A stretch of DNA of 64,000 nt from Pisaster brevispinus. Lineage: Eukaryota; Echinodermata; Asteroidea; Forcipulatida; Asteriidae. Positions 8,040 to 20,309 of the stretch are shown here, one piece after another. The position numbers and the translations under genes were made by a program. Positions within the stretch are counted from its first letter, which is position 1. Every line of letters starts with the position of its first letter. Below the pieces are notes generated by a model, which did no database searches, had not been told where the DNA came from, and saw nothing but the letters and a program-made list of their open reading frames with translations. Where the stretch lies: NCBI GenBank assembly GCA_023634235.1, contig JAMKCF010000001.1, positions 10,364,258-10,428,257 on the forward strand, given 5' to 3'.

Positions 8040-9268
8040 TGCTTTTGTGCAACTTAGATGAGGCATACAGGGCATTTAAGGACAAGTAGGCTATCCAGAA
8101 CTGAAGGTGGGTTTTTCAAAATTTGCCGAATTAAGGCCCAAATATTGCGTTGTAGCTGGAAGTAGTAGTACACATTCTGTGTGTGCCTGTACCCATCATC
8201 AAAATGTAAAGCTGATGATCCATGCCGTCGACATTCCTCATTTTCGTGTATCCTACAAAAACCTGCTCGCTGAAATCACCTGTAACCCTGGCACTACAGA
8301 CTGTTTCCTGGGAAATTGTTCCATGTGTCCCCAGGTTGCTGAACTGAAGCAGCAAATCATGGAGGAGATAGAAGAGGCCATTGATGAAATATGTTACAAG
8401 CAGTGGATATCAACAAACCGATCAACATTAGAAACCTAGACAGCAGATGTTAACTCATTCTCTGATCGGTTTTTCGGAGAAGCTTCTTCAGCTGAAATGG
8501 CATGAATTCATAGCCGACCAACAGGCAAATTTTCTGAATCACCTGAAATCAGAGTTGCAGCATGGTGAAATAATTGTTCTTAGGGATTTCTCAGAAAATG
8601 CATTTGTTGTTCAAGATTCATCACAGGGGTTTCACTGGACAAATGACCAAGCAACACTGCACCCGTTTGTAATCTACTTGAAAAAAGACAGCCAGCTTGT
8701 CCATCTCGATGTTGTAATCTCAAACAGCCTCACCCATGCCACTATCGCAGTTTACTGTTTCCAATGAAGGCTACACAACTACCTTGCGCAGACCATGCAG
8801 GTAAACAAAGTATTCTACTTCACAGATGGATCTTCTGCACAATATAAGAACAGAAAGAATTTTGCAAACTTGACCTGTCACAAGGATGACTTTTTATCGG
8901 ATGCTGAGTGGCATTTCTTCGCCACATCACATGGGAAAGGACCGTGTGATGGATTGGGTGGAACTGTAAAGCGTTTGGCCGCAAAAGCAAGTCTTCAGAG
9001 GCCGTATGAAGACCAAATCTTGAATGCTCAGCAGCTGTATTTGTGGGCTAAGGTGAATATTCCAGGAATACAGTTTGATTTTGTGGACAAGAGTGAAGTG
9101 CAACAGTACGGAGAAGTCCTTGAGAGTCGATTTTCATCAGCAGTGACTTTTCAGGGTACGCAACAGTTCCATGCTTTCTACCCGCACCCAGTTCAGCGGA
9201 CTCACATCCAGGTGAAATTCATTTCAAAGGAACAAAATGCCAAGTCTGTGAAAGTCATTAAATGTTAA
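8040..9268 (+). pseudogene. DDE-like transposase, broken into several frames
   Basis: Three consecutive blocks read as one protein. 8107-8439 has KFAELRPKYCVVAG, CACTHHQNVKLM and a Cys-rich NCSMCP. 8447-8767 has LRDFSENAF, QGFHWTNDQATLHPFV. 8795-9268 has FTDGSSAQYKNRKNF, WHFFATSHGKGPCDG and GGTVKRLAAKASLQRP. These are hallmarks of a transposase family common in cnidarian, insect and echinoderm genomes. The conserved acidic residues in DFSEN, TDGSS and CDGLGG are candidate catalytic positions. Damage seen: an upstream in-frame stop near 8088, a TAG at 8437-8439 plus a frameshift before about 8480, and an in-frame TGA at 8765-8767. The product is inactive as read. Family recognition is from memory; the superfamily is uncertain. 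Confidence 0.7.
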
Positions 9269-9539
9269 GAAGCGCAGTGATGAATGGTTAATGTAACTTT
9301 GATTGCGATATTGAGTACTATCTTCAAGCAAACTTGAATCCTACATGTTTATGTAGATCCTGATTAGTCTATCCATAGCAACAACAGTGTGATATTTATA
9401 TAATATTGCACAGCTGTATTATATTGTGTGCTTTTTATTCCCTGATGCTGCATGCACACTATGCACGTACATCCTCACCATGGTCATAGCAGCATTGCAT
9501 TATTTCGTATTCCAAACGCGCTTGTGGGATAAATAATTA

Positions 9540-9712
9540 TCAGTGGCGTACCCGAAAGGGGGGGGGGGGTCGGGTGGCTAACCTCTCCAAGGTTGTCAAT
9601 TTGTTTGTTAGATTTTTTGGTCATCTATTTTTACAATCTTCTAAAGAAATTTGAAGAAAAAAAACTAGCCCTCTTCCTAAAAAAAAGCCAAATCCTTGGT
9701 ACGCCACTGCTG
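9540..9712. mobile_element. Small hAT-like MITE
   Basis: Inverted ends CAGTGGCGTACC (left) and GGTACGCCACTG (right) bound about 170 bp with a G-run at 9560-9570. Ends of this kind are typical of non-autonomous hAT elements. Flanking sequence (ATTAT on the left, CTGATAAT on the right) does not give a clean 8 bp duplication. It lies inside the larger transposon downstream of the transposase. Confidence 0.6.
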
Positions 9713-9790
9713 ATAATTTAAGGTATGATTCTGGTTAGACCACATTAGCCCTCAACATTAGAAATTCACCAACCAAGAATAATTTTAGTA

Positions 9791-10338
9791 GCAATTGAAA
9801 CAGAACAGTAAGTTGTGTTGGTGGATTTCTAATGTAAAGTCTAATTGACTAATTTGTAACCTACCAACTGTACAAAAATAGTCAAAAAGTTGCAAATTTT
9901 TAAGATCCCAATTTGTTTTTAGTGGATTCTGATAGAGGAAGACATGCTCTATCGAGTCATTTTCATTTCGTCGATTTTCGGAATGATACATTATTACAAA
10001 AATTGGGTCAAAGGTCATAATAACACGGTGACCTACTTTTCACAAAATTTATTTATGACAAAAGAATTGATTTGAGCATGCAATTCTCATTATTTTAATA
10101 CCAAATTTGCATATATTCGATGAAAATTGACATTGTTATGACATATTTGTACCAAAAGGGTGGTATTTTACTCTAAAAATGTCAGATTTTTGTGGTGTCT
10201 GCCCTGACCACATGGTAGGTCGGATCGGGCTAAAATTGGTGTGTATTCATTGCTCACAAGGACCTAAAAGCACAGCAATTTTAATCAAAATCGAAAGACA
10301 TAAGGTAAAAAATGCGTTGGTCTGACATGGAATGACCC
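9791..10338 (-). repeat. Right terminal inverted repeat of the transposon
   Basis: Mirror copy of 7007-7553, ending TGGAATGACCC at 10338 and followed by GTGT. Confidence 0.85.
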
Positions 10339-10869
10339 GTGTGCATCACTGCTCTTTAATATTCTATCTGCGCTGAGCGCCGTTTCCCGACTGCCCCAGG
10401 AAGATTTACTGCACGCGGATGTGCGAGCGCGTATTTTGGGGAAATTCTGGAACCATAATCTATCATAGAGTGGCACACTTTGTGTATTTGCATTGGACTT
10501 CTGGTACCGTACACTATGCAAAATGTGTAAACTGTCGAATTTTCAACAATAAAACAAGAGTAGTAAGTGAACATTTTGTCCAGGCCGGTATTAAAGTTGT
10601 AAGGATATTTTAAAAGGGGGGCTGGCCGGGGCAACCCCTGAATTCCATGGGCAATACGCAAGATTTGGAAAATGGGAAAGCGGGCTAGGACCTGGGGTAA
10701 GCTTAACCTGGGGCGATGGAGGGACCTTAATAAAAGAAAACAAATGTAGACTCAGTTTAGTATATTTTGGGAGGGGGGGGGGTGGTTGGGGATGTATTGC
10801 GCGGTTGATTTGAACCCCAAAAATTTGTTTAACAAATGGCAAGGAAAAGTAAGGGTACATGCTCCCCTG
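10339..10869. other. No gene seen
   Basis: Flanking DNA with G-rich tracts (10614-10630, 10771-10784). No exon or element ends that I can support. Confidence 0.4.
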
Positions 10870-11990
10870 AACTTAAAGAGACCGTCTGGAGACCTTTTTT
10901 GTGGTCTCGGCTTGAGAAAGTCTCGGTCTCGGAAACACTGGTCTCGGTCTCGGATGCCAAGGTCTCAGGTTTTTGTCACTGAGACCTGTTGAGACCACAA
11001 CAATAAAGTTACTTTAAGCTCAGCTCATTAAAGGCACTGGACACTATTGGTAATCACTTTTAGCATAAAAACTGTAATATACTTGTTAACTATCAATGGA
11101 GAGCTGTTGATAGTATAAAACATTGTGAGAAACGGCTCCCTCTGAAGTAACGTAGTTTTCGAGAAATAAGTAATTTTCCACTAAAAAAATTGAATTGATT
11201 TCGAGACCTCACGCGTGAGGTCTCAAAATCAGAATTGACTGTTGTAACGTCGCATGCATTTCACGGAGTCCTGTCCTGCATAAAACAACCACTTCAGAAT
11301 TTCTCCAATATCTCAAAAACGGAGCCAGCTTTTGAGATGAAATTTTCACAGGTTAGTTTTGTGGTGTATATCAACAATCCTATAGCATTGAAACGGACCA
11401 GTTCAAAAAACAAACGTGTCCATTGTCTTTAACTGAAAGTTTCTTCTGTAATGTTATTTTGTAAAGTGTCTCTCAAAGAATGGTTTAATTGGTTAGATTT
11501 TTGTGAGTAGACTCATTTCAACCAATTAATAGGCCTGCGATAAAATTCGAGATTTATACTTTTGTTTGACGGTTGTCGATATGTGAGCTGATGAAATTAA
11601 AAGTCCTACATAAAACTAAGACACAAGCACGTACCAAAAATAATTTTTTTCGCAATTTACTTTCTGTCATACTTAACAACCTGTTACTGTTAGAACACTG
11701 ACTTCTGCAAATTTATGTTGACCTTCATAAAGCCAATTTCACCTAGAATTCGAAATTGTTGATTATTTGCTATATTTGGTAGGATCTCATGTGTTCAACT
11801 TCACACGAGTCATCAGCAATGTAGGAATCTTTTTGAAAATTTTGTCAAAAAAAAGCAAAAGAAAAATCAGCTTCAACATCATATGGGCCTATTTTTATAT
11901 GCTTGGTCTCGGATCAGTCTTGACCTGGTCTCAGTCTTGGTCTCTCTCTCGAATGCCTCGGTCTTGGACCGGCTGGTCTCGACTACATCA
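10870..11990. repeat. GGTCTCGG simple-repeat tracts around a MITE
   Basis: Degenerate GGTCTCGGTCTCGG runs occur at about 10880-10995 and again at 11903-11990. The MITE at 11028-11432 lies between them, perhaps inserted into one original element. No coding capacity. Confidence 0.5.
11028..11432. mobile_element. MITE with TTAA ends
   Basis: Starts TTAAAGGCACTGGACACTA and ends TGTCCATTGTCTTTAA, an inverted terminal pair with TTAA at both outer edges. That suggests a TTAA target duplication, as for piggyBac- or Kolobok-type elements. Its centre holds a perfect palindrome at 11203-11224 (core ACCTCACGCGTGAGGT). I recall near-identical repeats as very abundant in Asterias sea stars, which supports the host assignment. 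Confidence 0.7.
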
Positions 11991-12294
11991 CTGGTTTCAG
12001 TACGCTTTGGGCACATTTCTGTTTTTATGCTATTGATAATCGGTGATGTCACACAAGACAGAATCCACTGCGTTAAGATTCAAGATTTGTGTAAAACTGT
12101 CGCTTGATTTTTGGGTGATATTAATATTGAAGTCAGGCCTTCAAATTGTATTTCTTGTTGATTACAATGCATTTGCCTACAATGTAAACATGCCAGTCCA
12201 GTTTGTATGGCATCAACAAAACAGCATTTACAATTTTTACAAAGAAAAGGGGCTATATGCAACTTTGCTCCACACTGCAACCTGAATCCTAAAT

Positions 12295-12534
12295 GGGATA
12301 TCTAGGCTACAGCCCTGGGTGGCCCAAAAAATATAATTTCGCACACTTAACTTCAAAATCCTCCAAAACAACATATCACATATAGTCTGTTAGTTGTCTT
12401 AAACATATGCTTGGGTGAGTGTTGATGATGTAATTATACTACAAATTTGAGGTTTACAGTGTGCATATTTTCCCATACGGAGAGTAACAAAATGTCCACT
12501 TTTTGGGCCCCCAGAGCTGTAGCCTAGATATCCC
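12295..12534. mobile_element. MITE, ~240 bp
   Basis: Left end GGGATATCTAGGCTACAGCC and right end GCTGTAGCCTAGATATCCC form an inverted pair that continues inward for about 33 bp with few mismatches (both reach GGGCCCAAAAA or its equivalent). No ORF. The target duplication is unclear. Confidence 0.65.
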
Positions 12535-13593
12535 AGTAATGATTTCAATTAAATTTGGAAGAATACAATCAATTGGTAAAAACTTTTCCAGTATACGTAG
12601 ACCCGTGAAACTGAAAGTAGGCCTACTTTGAAAAAGCCAGGTTTGCAATTGCCAATTGAATTGGTAAGGATTGGGCATCACAATTAACAACAATAGTGCT
12701 CCTTGAGTTTTGAGAGAGTTGAGTTGAATAACGTTAAATTTTATTCGCCAAATCTTCACCATTCCACCAACATGACCAGTCCCTGTTGTATCATAAAAGG
12801 CTAATGTATGATACTACATGTATACCAACAGCATAAAAACTCAAGAAAAAAAGTGGACAATACAATATTACAATACAATAGACCTGTTGCTGTTCATTTT
12901 TGATGATTTGTTCTCAACAAGGTCAGGACAAGGAGAAAAGGTCAAATTCACTGCAAATGCAAACACCAGCAGAAAAAAAATCCAGCAGAAAACCCTGTTT
13001 TGGGGAGTTCAGAACCCCCCAAAAAGGGAAGGTACTCTTCAAAATTCTTTCCTTTCAATGTTAAATTTAATCAAATTCTAAAGCGATGATGTATCATCAT
13101 GTGCGTATAGCGCAACACTAGCGCAAAATGGAAGATATGAATGAATCAGTCTTCAAAATTCAACTAGACAAAATGATTCTAAATTTTAGAACTCCAAAGA
13201 CCACACCATGGCCATGCCTAACTGTTATTGTTACGTTACCTTTGTACTGCATGAACAAGACGTGTTTGACTGACATCTCCTGTACTTACAATACGGACGA
13301 TGTTTCTAAATCTGGTTTTAAAACTGTTCATAAATTGGGCAAAATCGTCCTGTACTCCATGAACAGTAGCCATTTTGCACAAAGTTGGTACGGTCGATAC
13401 ACATGTGTGTGTACGGCATGATACATATATTTGAATAAATATGGTGTGTACACGGTGTGTCAGAGGTATTATTTTGGTTATTAACTTACGCGCAACTTCC
13501 TTTCCTTGAACTTTGATTGGTTATTGACTTGCGCTCAACTTCCTGTTTGGACTAATACAGAGGGCGCTTCAATGACATGGACGGCCTTTCATA
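12535..13593. other. No gene seen
   Basis: Only short frames without recognisable motifs. Nothing further to report. Confidence 0.4.
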
Positions 13594-13768
13594 GACGGGC
13601 GACGGGCGACGGGCGACGGGCGACGGGCGACGGGCGACGGGCGACGGGTGACGAAAAATGGCATATATGGAACTGGCAAATGGCAGAAATGGGATACAAT
13701 AAAGAGCAAGAGGCGACGGGCGACGGGCGACGGGCGACGGGCGACGGGCGACGGGCGACGGGCGACGG
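13594..13768. repeat. Two blocks of a 7 bp minisatellite (GACGGGC)n
   Basis: Block 1 (13594-13652) and block 2 (13713-13768) are near-perfect heptamer arrays of about eight units each. They are separated by 60 bases. The sequence CATATATGGAAC follows each block, so a larger unit was duplicated. Because 7 is not a multiple of 3, all six frames stay open here, and the apparent ORFs are artefacts. Confidence 0.9.
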
Positions 13769-13769
13769 C

Positions 13770-15149
13770 ATATATGGAACACCATAGGAAGGCTGCCAGA
13801 GGCCCAATTAAATGCCTGCAGCCCAACACGTTGTAGCAGCCACCCAGCTGCAAGTAAGGTTGATTAGCGGGCAAGAAATTATTTAACATAGTGCTATAAT
13901 GCAGTTTTCATACAAACTTTTTAAAGAAACATCATTTCAAAGATGTTTTGTGATAACGGGCGACTGTAATGTTCGACAATCAATCAGCTTGTGAGTTCCA
14001 AAAATGGGTAATTATCTTTATCAAACTAAATTCACAGTGAAAATAAAGCCATCATAAGAAGTAACACTTTGACAGTGCACTGTGGAGGATGTTTGTGACT
14101 CCTTTCAAAACAATCTCTGCTAGGAGCTGCCCCCCCCCTCCTTATGACAACAAATAAGATGGTCAAGTTAATTATGGTAGAACTTCATGAAGCAATTATT
14201 ATTGTGTTCTTATATTTTGAATGGTTGACCATGGTTTGAAACAATGAATGCATAAGTAAAAATTAACAAATAATTAAACACAAGGAAATTGATAACCAAA
14301 ATCACTTGTTTAGGCACCTGGCGACCGATTTCATCACTGAAACATGGAAATCAAACATGAACAAAAGATGAAAAAAAAATAAGTGGTCATCGATAAGGTT
14401 TTTGGATGGATATTCCACACACCTTTCATGAGCCAGATATGTTTTAAAACTGTGTTTTTTGAAGATTTCGCTTTTTAGTATTTACTTTTTGGTAATTCAC
14501 ATTGTTTTATTTATTCATACTTTACAGGTTTACAGGCAAGCACGCTGATGATTAAAGATGTAATAACCTGGGACTCTGATGTTTATGTTTTCAAAAGAAA
14601 TTGAGAATCCATGTAATCGTACGTATAAACATTGTTATCATATTTTGGTGTATGAAGCATTCTTATCTGTGAAATGGGTACCTTTTTTGTTACTAACGAT
14701 GTAACAATAATATAGGAGCACTGCAATAGCACCAGAAAAACAGTCTGTGGTAAGTGTGAAGGCAGCAATGAAGAGCTATTATGATGTACATGTACATGAA
14801 CAATCTTGTTTATTTTATTAATAGTTTTGATAGTTTTAATTATCATAATCTTGTTTGCCAGAATCGTTTAACTTCTTTGTATTACTTTTGATAGGAGGTG
14901 GCTTCAGCACAATGAAGAGAGATGTCACATTACAAGAAAACAACTTGCTTGAGGTGAAAGTAAATTGGCAAGGAACTAGACCTCCATGCAGTAGTTGAAT
15001 GGATGCTGAATGCCGATGCCTTGAGCAAGTTCGAGTGTGCATCGTGGTTGACTAAAGGTCGACTATTTTTATTCAAACCCAGTCTGGTCGACCATTGGTT
15101 GACTACGGTGGTCGACCATTTGGAACCAGCCTCAGGACCATGGTTTCGT
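13770..15149. other. No gene seen
   Basis: AT-rich non-coding sequence. Around 15040-15118 there are repeated GTCGAC/GGTTGACTA words, a small degenerate repeat. No exon recognised. Confidence 0.4.
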
Positions 15150-15672
15150 CCCTCTATTGCAAACCCATACTCCTCCCATTCATAAAACTCTCTCCAAAGG
15201 ACACAAACTTCAGAAAGGTGTGTTGGCATGGACATGAACTTCCTTTCTCCAATGCTAAGTTGTGTAAAGCGGAGAAGGGAACCAGTGACACTAAAGCGAA
15301 ATGGCGGAAGGCAGAGGAAGTGCCCGTATCGGTCGTGCAGACAAATCTGACAATATGCATGAATTGTGAGTATTAAAACTTGTAGAAACATTTTGGGATA
15401 TAATGCAGTCAGAATACAGCTGCCACTTGTCTGTGTGTAACCGTGTAGGCATATTTACTAGGCATACGGGCCATTTAAAAAAGTACAGCAGTCTGCTATT
15501 ACTAAGTAATATACATGATACACAGTCGTCCAGCTCAGGATCGGTTGATTCTATTCTAAATCAGTAGCATGCCCTCTATTGCAAACGCATACTCCTCCCA
15601 TTCATAAAACTCTCTCCAAAGGACACAAACTTTAGAAAGGTGTGTTGGCATGGACATGAACTTCCTTTCTCC
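15150..15672 (-). repeat. Duplicated 101 bp block with open minus frame
   Basis: 15150-15250 and 15572-15672 are the same 101 bases with two differences. On the minus strand both encode about 33 open residues (GERKFMSMPTHLS, WREFYEWEEY, FAIEG). Flanking sequences differ. It may be a duplicated exon or a fragment of a repeat. I do not recognise the protein. Confidence 0.6.
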
Positions 15673-15679
15673 AGCGAAT

Positions 15680-16939
15680 GTCATGTAGGTGTCTTCAACA
15701 GCAGCGCAGGAACCCGGCGACAAAACACAAAACAACAGCACAGGCAAATAAAAAGTGCAGCGCCTAAAAAGCATTATTGAACAGACTATTTATACTTACA
15801 CACAGTCGCAGCTCCCTCCTCCAAGTTTCATTTTCTCACAAAAAAAAAAATATTACTAGACAAATTTGTTGAAGTATTGTATCTGAAAAACAATTATAAC
15901 TAAACTTTCTAGCTTACTTTCTACAGCAGCTGTATGATTTTAAATAACTGAGTAATCGTACCCTTGATGCAGTGAGATGTTGAGTGATCCCGAACTGGTC
16001 AAGAGTATGATGCCCCCCCCCCAAAAAAAAAAAAGAAAAAAAAAACTTACCAGAGACTGACCGAGGGGTCTGTGAATTGATCATTTTTTGTTAATACATC
16101 CAATTATGAGGTTTCACATGCTAACATCTGTCATGTCAGTGTGTTATTTTTCTAATTTTGTTAGTTGGTGATTAATTTAACTTCAGCATCTCCATAGAAT
16201 TTGACCTGGAAGGCACAAAACACAGAGCTCAAGTGGCACCATCCGTGCACGTATTCCTGATCTCTTTCCAAGGTATGGCTTAAGTCATTTTTTTAGTTGA
16301 AGGAATTAGGAGAAAACGTTTGCATGTTTGTGTATAACCATCAATTTAAACAAATGGAACTTCAATTTAAGCAAATGGAACATCAGCTGCAGATCTGATG
16401 TTGAGGGGCACGCTGAACATGTTGGATTTGAATTGAACCTCGTCAAATAGAACAGTACTTTTGGTTCACAATTCACAGTTTAATGAATGAGTGCATTTTT
16501 CTACGTAATGCACAGATGCAGTTTTACAAAGCAGTTTGCGCCAACTGGTGGTAAGGCAGCCAATCTGTACATGTACAGATTCCTCTACATGTAGTATGCT
16601 GTCGACTTCACAGGGTGACTTTCTCAAGTTTGGTTCAAACATTAATGTTGTGTTGCACAGAAAATACAAACACAAAACTGATCCGCAATAACATGTAAAT
16701 AAGATTATTATATAAATCCTATTGAATATGTTACAAGAGCTTGTAAATGTATGCAAAGTTGACCAACAGATTCAACTTACATTGTATTTTGGAGTGCAGT
16801 ACAGATCAACCCAGAGTTTGCCGAGTGTTGGTATGGGGATGATGTAACCTAGAGTACCCAAAAAGTGGGAATGAAACTAAACTGTTAAAGGGGCATTGTC
16901 ATTGGATCACAGCGAGTCTGTGGCCAGACATTAAATTAT
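15680..16939. other. No gene seen
   Basis: Homopolymer-rich non-coding DNA, with C- and A-runs at 16012-16045. A near-duplicate phrase, TTTAA(A/G)CAAATGGAAC, occurs twice around 16345-16381. No exon recognised. Confidence 0.4.
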
Positions 16940-17055
16940 GAACTTTCACCCAGTTACTGCACACACACGTGTTATTGTAATGACGGCGCCCTTTAAAGCT
17001 TTTGTTTAAGATATGACGTTCAACACGCGCGCGTGTTGTAACTGGGTGAGAGTTC
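16940..17055. mobile_element. Fold-back repeat (short palindromic MITE)
   Basis: GAACTTTCACCCAGTTAC near 16940 is mirrored by GTAACTGGGTGAGAGTTC ending at 17055. Inner arms are CACACACGTGTT and AACACGCGCGCGTGTT. AAAGGGGCATTGTC and AAAGGGACAAC lie just outside. No coding capacity. Confidence 0.55.
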
Positions 17056-17120
17056 ATGTTTCCATGTCCAGCCAATTTTTAAAGGGACAACACTCATTAC
17101 ATCATATTTGTATACAATTG

Positions 17121-18180
17121 TTAATGAAGGTGTGCCACTAGCTGATGTCTAAATGCTTGACTATCGGCGGCATTCCAGTGGATGTTCTTGAAGTTGTTGG
17201 GGTCGTTGTCATCATCTTCTTCAATGAAGTCATGAAGTTGGTCACCACTCTGTACACATATGTTGTGCAAAATACATCCACAGTATGTTATTCGGGCAAC
17301 AGCCTGAACATCATACAGATGGATACTACGCAACCTTCGGAACCTGCCCTTTAGGTGTCCTATGAACCGCTCTACAACCTGTCGCTCTGAACAAATTTTC
17401 CGGTTGAATCTTCTTGTTCGGTAAGGCGGCCGTTGTCCTTGAAGGGGGTGATGAGCCAGTTTTTCACTGGGTATGCCGTATCACTGATGAGGAATTTCCC
17501 TTGTGGAAACAGTTGCTCAGCTTCATCTGTTGGTGAACTGTTTCGAAACACTCGGGCGTCATGTGTACAGCCTGGCCATCTGGTGTATGCATGCATAATT
17601 AACATGTTGTTGTCAACAATCACCTAGGCACAGAACTGAGAGATACTTTAAGTTTAAAGTAAACCTAATGTAAGGGCTCTGCTAATCACAGAATTGTGTT
17701 CTTGCAGGCACCAATCCGTGTTTGTCACTGACTTACTTGCATACTCCTTCCAGCCTTATGGTTCCCATAAAACTTTTTTTTGACCAATTAAAAAAAGATA
17801 GAAAAGAAACGGCGCACAATGCACAATTGCCCCTTAAATCAAAGCATGAGAAGGCAAAACCAAAGTTGAACATTGGTTAGGATAGACCATTTTGACCTAG
17901 TGATTCAAATTTTATTGTAATTCATATTGGGCTATCCTTTCAATGTTTATTGGAATTTTTTTTCTAATCGTCAATGGTATAAGTAGCTACATGTATTTAT
18001 GCACTAACTTGAAGCACTATTGATGGAAACCCTTTGCGGTTTATATAGTCTTGATACCCTTTGGGGACAGAAAGGCAGTCTAATGTGGGTTCCATCTATG
18101 AATCCTACAGCACCAGGCCACATGCCTCCTCCACTGCATCAGACACCAGCTGTTGGCGTTTAGCATTGGGCCACTGAATT
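17121..18180 (-). pseudogene. Harbinger (HARBI1-like) transposase pseudogene
   Basis: Reading leftward, the first exon ends at 18009. It has an IDGTH-type segment and DYINRKGFPSIVLQ, then a GTTAGT donor. A 385 bp intron ends in CCTAG, and the second exon begins at 17623 with VIVDNNMLIMHAYTRWPG and HDARVFRNS. Next come FLISDTAYPVKNWLITPFKDNG and, after a frameshift near 17372, FIGHLKGRFRRLRSI and ILHNICVQSG. This is the DDE nuclease order of HARBI1/PIF-Harbinger transposases. The first exon has stops and frame changes around 18090-18110. The intron phase matches exactly, so the copy was once a functional spliced gene. No Myb-like partner ORF is visible nearby. Confidence 0.8.
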
Positions 18181-18579
18181 ACCTAGCATACCATTCAGGC
18201 AATAGGACCAACAATGGGACAAAACACTTGGAACACAGTGCATAATATGTATTATATGATAATTTGGGACTTAATGAGGTAAAATGTTGGTAACAAATTT
18301 TAGAAAAGCTAAACATTTGAGGTAAAAGATGGGATCGGTAAAGCTGGTACTGAAGTAATCTTACTTTGTGTACATAACTACGTGTATATACATTAAAAAA
18401 ACACACAAGAACAAAAACTAGAAATTCAGTTTTTGTGACATCGGTAGACGTGTCTAAATTATCATAGCTGGTGAAAAGTAAAAAGAAAATTTGGTAAACA
18501 TGTTTATGTATGAAATCTTGTTATACGAGTTAATTGTGATTTTAAATATTTGCAGGAAACAGAAACCTTGATCAAGCCT

Positions 18580-20309
18580 AAATTGAAAACTGATGACGTC
18601 ATGATGACGTTATTGCGTATTTCTTATCCATACATTGAGATTTGTGAGTTTGTGGTAAGTGTTTAACTTTTTTGAACTTGCAACAGAATTTTTGCAAAAA
18701 AATTTTTTTTTAAATAACTTGTCACGAGAGGGCGTTGTTGAATATAATTACGTCAATACTCTTAATTGGAAGGCCAAGCGTCAAACTTTATTTCATACAG
18801 AGAGAGCATGTCAAAATCCCAGATCATATTGTTTGCAGACCTTCCGGTTTTGACCATGGCAGAAGTAAAGATCACATTTGGTTAAACTTTTGTAAGATTT
18901 GTAAAATACTTCGAGAGCTTTTCAATTCTTTTATGTGCCAATTAGGCCAGGGGCGGATCCAGTATTTTCCAAACATTGGGGCGTGAAATGTACCAAGCAG
19001 CAACTTAGACGTTGAAGGCAAGTTGTGGTGCCTGCGAGCGCGTAGCGCGAAGCCGCAACGGCGTGGGGGCCGGGTCCCGCTTAAGGGCCCCGAAAAAATG
19101 TGGATTCGAGATGCTCTGTGGTGCAATCTCAGGCAATATCTGACCACTTTAACAATTTTTTTTAGCAACATCATTAACATTATTTTCTTGTTGGAAGTCA
19201 TTAAATCAGTCATCCTGAGTTATAAAATCAAAGTGTATGCTGCAATTATTCAGGGACGAAAAAAAAGTGTTGGGGAGACAAACCTAATTGTAATAGATTT
19301 GACTAAATTTTGTGCATTGTGCGATTGTAACAAAATGTAATACATTATTGTACGAGCCCACACACACACAGACTTAGTGTGTAGAAAGGGATCATGTACC
19401 GTTATAGCATACATTAATACGTTTAGTGTTCAGTATTTGTGTGTGTTCAGTGTGAGAAACTCACTGTCCATATACACAAATTTACGTGTAAATACCTATA
19501 AGACGATGTCTGTTAGTGAATTAATAGTGGTCCACAAGGGTACGGGTTATTAATAGCTTATTTTGCAAAAAAATAACCAGGTACGCAACTTTTTTTGTCC
19601 CCTCTGTGATGTCTCTCACTTTTTTTTCTGAAAAAAGGGGGGCGTGCGCACCCCGTGTCACCCCTGGATCCGCCCCTTTTTGCCTATGGTTCTCCAGAAA
19701 TTTTTGTCAGTTATCAGACGTCGAAATAAAGTTGCCATCATCCCCACAAAAATGCAGTGTTATTTACACTTTAAGGTTTAAGGACTAGGTAAGTTTAAAG
19801 TCTGACCTCTTTTTTTGTTCATGAGATATGAACTTTTTAATAATGAAATTTCAACTTGTGGTTTTGAAGTTTTAAACCAAAAACCTCAGTACATCCTGAA
19901 GATATTTTATGTTCATTTTCGGAACTTGTTTTGAGGAAATGGTTTCTGCTAATAATATTTGCATGTCACGATCACAACATTTTTGTCGGTCGTAGTTTTA
20001 TGATTTATGTTTGTGAGGCAACTTACACAACTTTTTAGACAGATACAAAATAATGTATTTAATCATGGAATAACTGAAGCAGTTAAATAGCTACAAACAA
20101 AAAACATTTTAAAAAGTTCTATAGTGTAAACATTTAGTGCGTTTACAACATTTGACGATAATTGCTGTCAGTGTGGAATATAAAACTTGTCTAGGTAGGC
20201 AGTCTTATAGCTAACCACTACCGTGTTCAAAATGCGAGACACGTGTGTACACATAATAATGTATTGGAGCTTCGAACAGTCCAGGCGTCACAAGAATTGA
20301 ATTAGATAA
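18580..20309. repeat. Left part of an old ~300 bp tandem repeat field
   Basis: Phrases such as TGATGACGTCATGATGACG (18589-18607), a degenerate 'GGTTTTGACC...AGTAAAGATCACAT', and 'GTTCATGAGATATGAACTTTT' (19814-19840) match the repeat units at 30240-31430 on the other side of the LTR retrotransposon. The field is interrupted by an hAT-like element at 18948-19678 and then by the retrotransposon at 20310. Confidence 0.6.
18948..19678. mobile_element. Non-autonomous hAT-like element
   Basis: Ends CAGGGGCGGATCCAG (18948-18962) and CTGGATCCGCCCCT (19664-19677) form an inverted pair of the kind found on many hAT elements. About 730 bp, no transposase. Its interior at 19300-19345 (ATTTTGTGCATTGTGCGATTG then TAACA) resembles 45545-45590 beside the hAT transposase pseudogene, suggesting a common source. 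Confidence 0.65.

Larger units (their letters stand above)
7007..10338 (+). mobile_element. DNA transposon with ~550 bp inverted repeats and GTGT duplication
   Basis: Both ends read GGGTCATTCCATGTCAGACC inward (7007 and, reversed, 10338), and the inverted repeats stay alignable for about 550 bp. The element is flanked by GTGT on both sides (7003-7006 and 10339-10342), a 4 bp target duplication. Inside are a decayed transposase (8040-9268), a SINE (about 7570-7968) and a MITE (9540-9712). Four-base duplications with long terminal repeats are compatible with the Sola superfamily, but I assign that only tentatively from memory. Confidence 0.85.

Noticed and set aside
13506..13889. Several overlapping ORFs rich in RRATGDG or ARRPSPV
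   Set aside because: They are translations of the 7 bp minisatellite, which keeps all frames open.
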